64,000 nucleotides of DNA from NCBI GenBank assembly GCA_900769645.1, contig CAAGHI010000077.1, positions 33,204 to 97,203 on the forward strand, written 5' to 3'. The notes below the pieces were generated by a model. That model was given only the letters and a program-made list of their open reading frames with translations, searched no databases and had not been told where the DNA came from. The position numbers were made by a program, and so were the translations under genes. Positions 60,503 through 64,000 of this stretch are shown here, piece by piece (position 1 is the stretch's first letter; every line of letters begins with the position of its first letter). Origin of the DNA: Candidatus Gastranaerophilales bacterium (GTDB lineage Bacteria > Cyanobacteriota > Vampirovibrionia > Gastranaerophilales > Gastranaerophilaceae).

Positions 60503-61513
60503 TTAAACATACTTAAACATTGAAGTTGGATCTATATAATCCTCATAATCGACTTCACGAGGAGCTTTTCCTGTTTCTTCAATCAAAACTTTTTCAGGAT
60601 AACCTCCGCTATCACGGACAATTGTATGAGTTGTTTTTGATTTTAATACGCCGGCCGGAAGCTTAGAAACATCTCGGATTTCTGACATATACAAACAATT
60701 GTCATCTTTATTAAACCATTCATTTGAAGTTGTTTTTGTTGCTGTATCATGAATTCGGCGAGATATAATACTACCGTCTTTGTTTTTAGTAGTATTTACT
60801 GTTTTTGCCCAAGGGATACTACTTTTTCGACTTTCAGCCGTATATTGAATTTCAGATATACCTACATTGCCATTATTATAATTAGTGTAAGAATAATCTG
60901 TGCGATTTTCTCCATTTATGATACTTTTAACACGACCTTCATTATCAAATTTTTTATGAATTAAACTTGAATTACCAGTTAGCATAATTGTTGATTTCAA
61001 TTTCCCGTTTTTATCAAATCTGTCAATTTGAACAAATCCATCATCTATATACGAAACTTGTTTTGTTAATTTTCCACTTTTGTCATAATATTCTGAAATA
61101 TCAACCCCATCTTTAAATTTATCAATTCGTTTTCCGCCATTTTGTAATGCGAGTTCTTGCCCGTCTTTGAATTTAGGAAGTTTTTTTTCAATCGTTTCAA
61201 TAAACTTTGTTTCCGGGTTTATTTTGACACTATTTGTAGCTTTTGTAGCAGCTTTTTCTGTAATTTCTGTTGCCGCTTTACTACCTTTTCCTCTCGTCAA
61301 AACATAAAGTGCAGCAGCTGATAGAGTCGCAAGAATTCCACCACCAAGCATTAATGTTGCGGCAGAATTGGCATTTTGGTCATTTTCAGTTGTTGAAGAA
61401 TTTTTTACTTCATGAGTTGTTGCTTCTTGACCTTTGAATGCGACAGGTCTGGTTGCCAAATTATTACGGTAATTATAATAGCCGTAGCTATTCATTCCAA
61501 TTTGATTTACCAT
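60503..61513 (-). CDS. Hypothetical membrane protein with MORN-like/YwqK-like repeats
   Basis: The 336-aa protein starts with a Tyr/Asn-rich segment (MNSYGYYNYRNNL) and the short motif PVAFKGQ. One membrane helix lies at about 52-72 (LMLGGGILATLSAAALYVLT). From about 125 on come short units such as YYDKSGKLTKQVSY, RFDKNGKLKSTIM and KKFDNEGRVKSI, the Y/F-D-x-x-G-K-L pattern of MORN_2/YwqK repeats, often extracellular or protein-binding. No enzyme motif. A pentanucleotide repeat sits about 75-95 bases upstream (61587-61608). Confidence 0.75.
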   Translation of the reverse strand: MVNQIGMNSYGYYNYRNNLATRPVAFKGQEATTHEVKNSSTTENDQNANSAATLMLGGGILATLSAAALYVLTRGKGSKAATEITEKAATKATNSVKINPETKFIETIEKKLPKFKDGQELALQNGGKRIDKFKDGVDISEYYDKSGKLTKQVSYIDDGFVQIDRFDKNGKLKSTIMLTGNSSLIHKKFDNEGRVKSIINGENRTDYSYTNYNNGNVGISEIQYTAESRKSSIPWAKTVNTTKNKDGSIISRRIHDTATKTTSNEWFNKDDNCLYMSEIRDVSKLPAGVLKSKTTHTIVRDSGGYPEKVLIEETGKAPREVDYEDYIDPTSMFKYV

Positions 61514-61586
61514 TTTTTCTCCTTGTTTTTATTTCCCTATATATATAAAAACAAAGTGGCGAAAACATTGCTACTCCGCCCCGCCC

Positions 61587-61608
61587 AGCATAGCATAGCA
61601 TAGCATAG
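61587..61608. repeat. AGCAT pentanucleotide microsatellite
   Basis: Four perfect AGCAT units plus AG, upstream of the 60503-61513 gene. Confidence 0.85.
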
Positions 61609-61741
61609 AGGTATTATGACAGGGTTTCAGGCATTTTTAAATTCGTTTTTACATTTCGTTACAATTTTGTTTTTTGAAATAAATTCAATTCAATTTTAAT
61701 TAAAGTGAGTAGTGAATTGTGAATGGTTCGTATCATAAAGT

Positions 61742-61768
61742 AGGTTGGGCATACTTGCCCAACATCAT
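61742..61768. repeat. GTTGGGCA-type hairpin
   Basis: AGGTTGGGCATACTTGCCCA followed by ACATC; near-perfect 8-bp arms. Confidence 0.75.
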
Positions 61769-61785
61769 GAAAAAATATAAATTAG

Positions 61786-61841
61786 ATTCTGAATAAGACG
61801 AAAATCTACGCTGTTCGCTAGATTTTCTGCCTTTTCAGAAT
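61786..61841. repeat. 56-bp ATTCTGAA palindromic element
   Basis: Nearly identical to 38313-38368 over its full 56 bases (differences in the loop and one arm position). Confidence 0.85.
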
Positions 61842-61860
61842 GACGACTTTGTAATTATTT

Positions 61861-61915
61861 TGTAACGACCTTATCGTCTTAGCGTCCTATCGTCTTTTTA
61901 ATCTTAGCTGCTTTT
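61861..61915. repeat. Degenerate TTATCG/TTAGCTGC repeat element
   Basis: TGTAACGACCTTATCGTC, further CGTC-spaced units and TTAGCTGC end; follows the 56-bp element, the same order as at 38462-38636. Confidence 0.7.
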
Positions 61916-62018
61916 TGTACTTGCATCTATAAATCTGTAGATCAGGCAATGCCTGACAAAATCTCTACTTGCATTAAATTTCTTTTTAAGCTATCCTAAA
62001 CGCACTAGGAGGGTTTAT

Positions 62019-62246
62019 ATGAAAAAGTTTTTATTCTGTCTATTAGGTTTCGCAATAGTTGTAGGTTCAATATTTGCGTACAATGCTTACATCAATTCCA
62101 CAAATCAATGTGTAGCAGGACGAGGCTGTTGTTCTCGCCACGGTGGAGTTTGTGGCTGCCAAAACGGACATTCAAAATGTTGTGACGGCACAACAAGTCC
62201 ATCTTGCCAATGTTTTAAAGACGATGTAAAAGGTTTTGAAATATAA
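62019..62246 (+). CDS. Small exported Cys-rich protein (75 aa)
   Basis: It has a signal peptide or anchor (MKKFLFCLLGFAIVVGSIFA) and a 50-residue remainder with ten Cys: CVAGRGCCSRHGGVCGC, KCCDGTTSPSCQC. The CCSxHGGV...C.DGTxSPSCxC pattern is known from small secreted or lipoprotein-like bacterial and phage proteins of unknown role. Disulfides in the envelope or metal binding are possible. Start supported by AGGAGGGTTTAT. A palindrome directly after the stop may be its terminator. Confidence 0.75.
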   Translation: MKKFLFCLLGFAIVVGSIFAYNAYINSTNQCVAGRGCCSRHGGVCGCQNGHSKCCDGTTSPSCQCFKDDVKGFEI

Positions 62247-62248
62247 TT

Positions 62249-62272
62249 TATGAGAACTTATAAGTTCTCATA
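62249..62272. repeat. 24-bp perfect palindrome
   Basis: TATGAGAACTTA and its inverse, two bases after the stop of the Cys-rich gene. Arms shared with 3812-3833. Confidence 0.7.
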
Positions 62273-62313
62273 AAACAAAGAACAAGGCATATACCTCGCC
62301 CTTTGACTTTAGT

Positions 62314-63100
62314 CTAATAATTCATCTTCCAACCGTCCAAAATAATTTTTTCAGCACACATAAAACCTGCTGTACCAGCACTGTTTACAGCACAATTTTC
62401 ATTTATACAGGAAATTCTTTCCTCTTCCGAAGTTCCAGAAGCATTATCCGCAAACTCAAGAAAGTCAAGATGTAATCGACTTTCAAAAGGCGTGATCATT
62501 GCAGTATCTTTATAATCAAACATACTAAAAACAAAAATATCGCGTCCTAGCGTATTAGGGGTTTTAAGTCCATTAATATCTACTATTACCACAGGACCCA
62601 AAAACCGGCTGTTTCAAATACTAAAATTTGTCCATCAAGAGTTGTTCCAATCATAAAATAATCATCAATGACAAATAAATCCTTTAAATCAAACTCTTCA
62701 CCATTCAAAAGATAACTTGTATAATTATAAATACTATTATCAGGCATATTGCCAACATAAACATTTTCCAACTTAAATGTTTTAACAAATTTATCTCTAA
62801 CTTTAGCTTGCGAGAAATCTGTTTCGTAGTAAACAGGACGCATTCCGGCGCATTCAAGAGTAGTGCAACCTTCACTTGCAACAATTTGTTTCACACCTTC
62901 ATTCAAAGTTGCATAAGTCTTTTTTAATTGATTTACCCAAACCTGTTTTTGGTAATTTGCAATAAGTGTCGGCAGAGTTAGCGCCGCAACAACCCCAATA
63001 ATTCCGAGAGTAATAAGTACCTCAGCCAAAGTAAAAGCAGTACGATTTACCTTGTCGCGATTACCCCCCCCCCGATAGCACTTCTTAATTCATTTTTCAT
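62314..63100 (-). CDS. Prepilin-like protein E, two frame breaks
   Basis: ATG 63100 follows AGAGAGGAATTGTT and reads MKNELRSAI, then ten G (63073-63064) and TAA. Eleven G gives GGGGNRDKVNRTAFTLAEVL, a 22-residue leader, and the prepilin continues to about 62590. There a second break occurs: FETAGFW hits a stop, while the next frame gives GPVVIVDINGLKTPNTLGRDIF, the family signature. One extra base in the GTTTTTGGG stretch would give AGFLGPVVIVDIN, so 262 aa in total. This gene is thus either a decaying pseudogene, doubly miscalled, or a frameshifted gene. Confidence 0.7.
63064..63073. repeat. Homopolymer C10 (G10 on coding strand), prepilin E
   Basis: Ten C on the plus strand; eleven restores the N-terminal frame of prepilin E. 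Confidence 0.9.
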
Positions 63101-63169
63101 AACAATTCCTCTCTTTTTTAATATTACATATTTATTATAACGTATTATTGAATAAAATTAAAGCTTAAA

Positions 63170-63784
63170 TTACTTTTTTATAACAACAAAATCACCACGC
63201 TTAACAACACCCGCCAAATACTTTATTACCTTATTATCCATACGGATACAGCCCATAGAAACCTTTTTGCCAATACTTGTCGAGTCATTATTGCCGTGAA
63301 TAAATTCTCCAATCATCGATTTTTCACCAGTCTCCAAATCAATCTTATCTAAGATAATAATTTTTGGACCATAACTTTTTGGACTACGACGACGTTTGGT
63401 TGATCTGGGAGCCGTCAAATATGGATAACTTTCAACGTGCGAAACCATTCTTACGCCTGTTGAAGTTGGAGAAGAAGGTCTCCCTGACGCAACAGAATAC
63501 ACTTTTATCGGCTCTCCATAATCATCGTAATGATATAATCTGTTGTCACTCAACGTAACAACAAAGCGCGCTTTTCGCTGCTCTCCCATATAAACAATAT
63601 CTGGTTTTGGAGCAAATTTTAAAAATTTATATGCATCAGAACCCTCAGGCGGAACCTTAGATGAAATTTCAACTCTATCAGGACCTATTGGGCTTTGAGA
63701 ATATGACTTTACTGTCCCATAAGTCAATACACCGGCAAAGGCAGAAACAGCAAATAATTTAGTTGTTATTTTAGAGATATTCAT
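63170..63784 (-). CDS. L,D-transpeptidase (YkuD domain)
   Basis: The 204-aa protein has a signal peptide (about 1-30, KLFAVSAFAGVLTYGTV) and a C-terminal YkuD catalytic domain. The active site is EFIHGNNDSTSIGKKVSMGC with nucleophile Cys in SMGCIRMDN; many relatives have SHGCIR, so the residue before Gly is Met rather than His. These enzymes form 3-3 crosslinks in peptidoglycan or attach proteins to it, and act in the periplasm. It sits between prepilin E and the rRNA operon on the same strand. Confidence 0.9.
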   Translation of the reverse strand: MNISKITTKLFAVSAFAGVLTYGTVKSYSQSPIGPDRVEISSKVPPEGSDAYKFLKFAPKPDIVYMGEQRKARFVVTLSDNRLYHYDDYGEPIKVYSVASGRPSSPTSTGVRMVSHVESYPYLTAPRSTKRRRSPKSYGPKIIILDKIDLETGEKSMIGEFIHGNNDSTSIGKKVSMGCIRMDNKVIKYLAGVVKRGDFVVIKK

Positions 63785-63843
63785 ATATACCTACTTCTAA
63801 CTGTCACGTTTAAATATCTTTACGTAGTGGAACTTACAACATA

Positions 63844-63880
63844 AAAAAAGAGAGAACTGAAATATCAATTCTCTCTTTTC
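63844..63880 (-). terminator. Terminator of the rRNA operon
   Basis: AAAAGAGAGAA and TTCTCTCTTTT form a strong stem on the minus strand, followed by T run, right after the 5S rRNA 3' end. Confidence 0.85.
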
Positions 63881-63887
63881 TAATAAA

Positions 63888-64000
63888 GGCGCTGGCAACG
63901 AGTTATCTTCCCAGGCGGTGACCCGCCAAGTATTTTCACCGAGGTGAGTCTTTACGACCGTGTTCGGGATGGGAACGGGTGTTTTCCTCACTCTTGGTCA
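63888..64000 (-). rRNA. rrf: 5S ribosomal RNA, 5' end beyond window
   Basis: On the minus strand the sequence contains CCCGTTCCCATCCCGAACAC, the conserved 5S loop region, and ends GTTGCCAGCGCC, the 3' half of the closing stem. About 113 bases are visible and only a few at the 5' end are missing. The rest of the rRNA operon should lie beyond 64000. Confidence 0.93.

Larger units (their letters stand above)
61514..62018. other. Long intergenic region, cluster of dispersed repeats
   Basis: No gene in 505 bases between divergent genes. It holds, in order, an AGCAT microsatellite (61587-61608), a GTGAGTAGTGAATTGTGAAT stretch like that in the rpmJ-rpsM spacer, a GTTGGGCA hairpin (61742-61768), a 56-bp palindromic element (61786-61841), a TTATCG repeat (61861-61915) and a CAGGCAATGCCTG hairpin (61943-61955). 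Confidence 0.75.

Overview
The window is AT-rich bacterial chromosome carrying housekeeping genes and a set of lineage-specific surface and export genes. Several traits point to a non-photosynthetic relative of cyanobacteria, most likely Gastranaerophilales/Vampirovibrionia ('Melainabacteria'): the alpha operon runs infA-rpmJ-rpsM-rpsK-rpsD-rpoA-rplQ-truA-rplM-rpsI, which resembles the cyanobacterial order; there is a fermentative AdhE and no photosynthesis or respiratory genes; two exported haemagglutinin-type adhesins indicate a diderm envelope; and there are six prepilin-like genes with the AFTLAEVLITLGIIGVVAA N-terminus common in that group. The lineage is inferred; no marker gene was aligned.

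Layout. 1-6.4 kb: truncated sialic/legionaminic acid synthase (neuB-like), lineage-specific hypotheticals, a PAS histidine kinase, mazG. 6.7-9.3 kb: a filamentous adhesin. 9.6-15.2 kb: rnpA-rpmH, proC, an Fe-S oxidoreductase subunit, tRNA-Cys, a TPM-domain protein, a nucleotidyltransferase-like protein, an unidentified folded-RNA candidate, tRNA-Val. 15.2-21.7 kb: prepilin, gcvPA-gcvH-gcvT, prepilin, dnaJ-like gene, prepilin. 21.9-27.6 kb: alpha operon. 27.9-38.2 kb: prepilin, Y-family polymerase, NFACT/RqcH, rimO, a flippase, and an adhesin ending in a PilZ domain. 38.6-45.8 kb: coiled-coil hypothetical, fabI, adhE, a 51-aa CxxC protein, rpmA-rplU. 46.0-52.0 kb: murF-mraY-murD-ftsW-murG. 52.0-60.4 kb: ilvD, prepilin, infB-ylxR-prfA, lysS. 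60.5-64.0 kb: hypothetical, a small Cys-rich exported protein, prepilin, L,D-transpeptidase, and the 3' part of a 5S rRNA.

Most striking system: five of the six prepilin genes have a good ribosome binding site and ATG, then a run of exactly ten C (or G on the coding strand) eight to ten codons in, and only then the prepilin motif in a different frame. In all five, one extra base in the tract joins the start to the prepilin. The sequence as given is therefore uniformly 'off', or every tract is called one base short, or the frame is restored by slippage. Between the tract and the prepilin motif, the leader part expected to be removed holds copies of the dispersed palindromic repeats that otherwise lie between genes, so leaders grow from 17-22 to 28-74 residues. 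This looks like a multi-locus, homopolymer-switched pilin/pseudopilin repertoire. A second notable gene is an exported adhesin with a Thr-Asp repeat and a motif-complete C-terminal PilZ domain.
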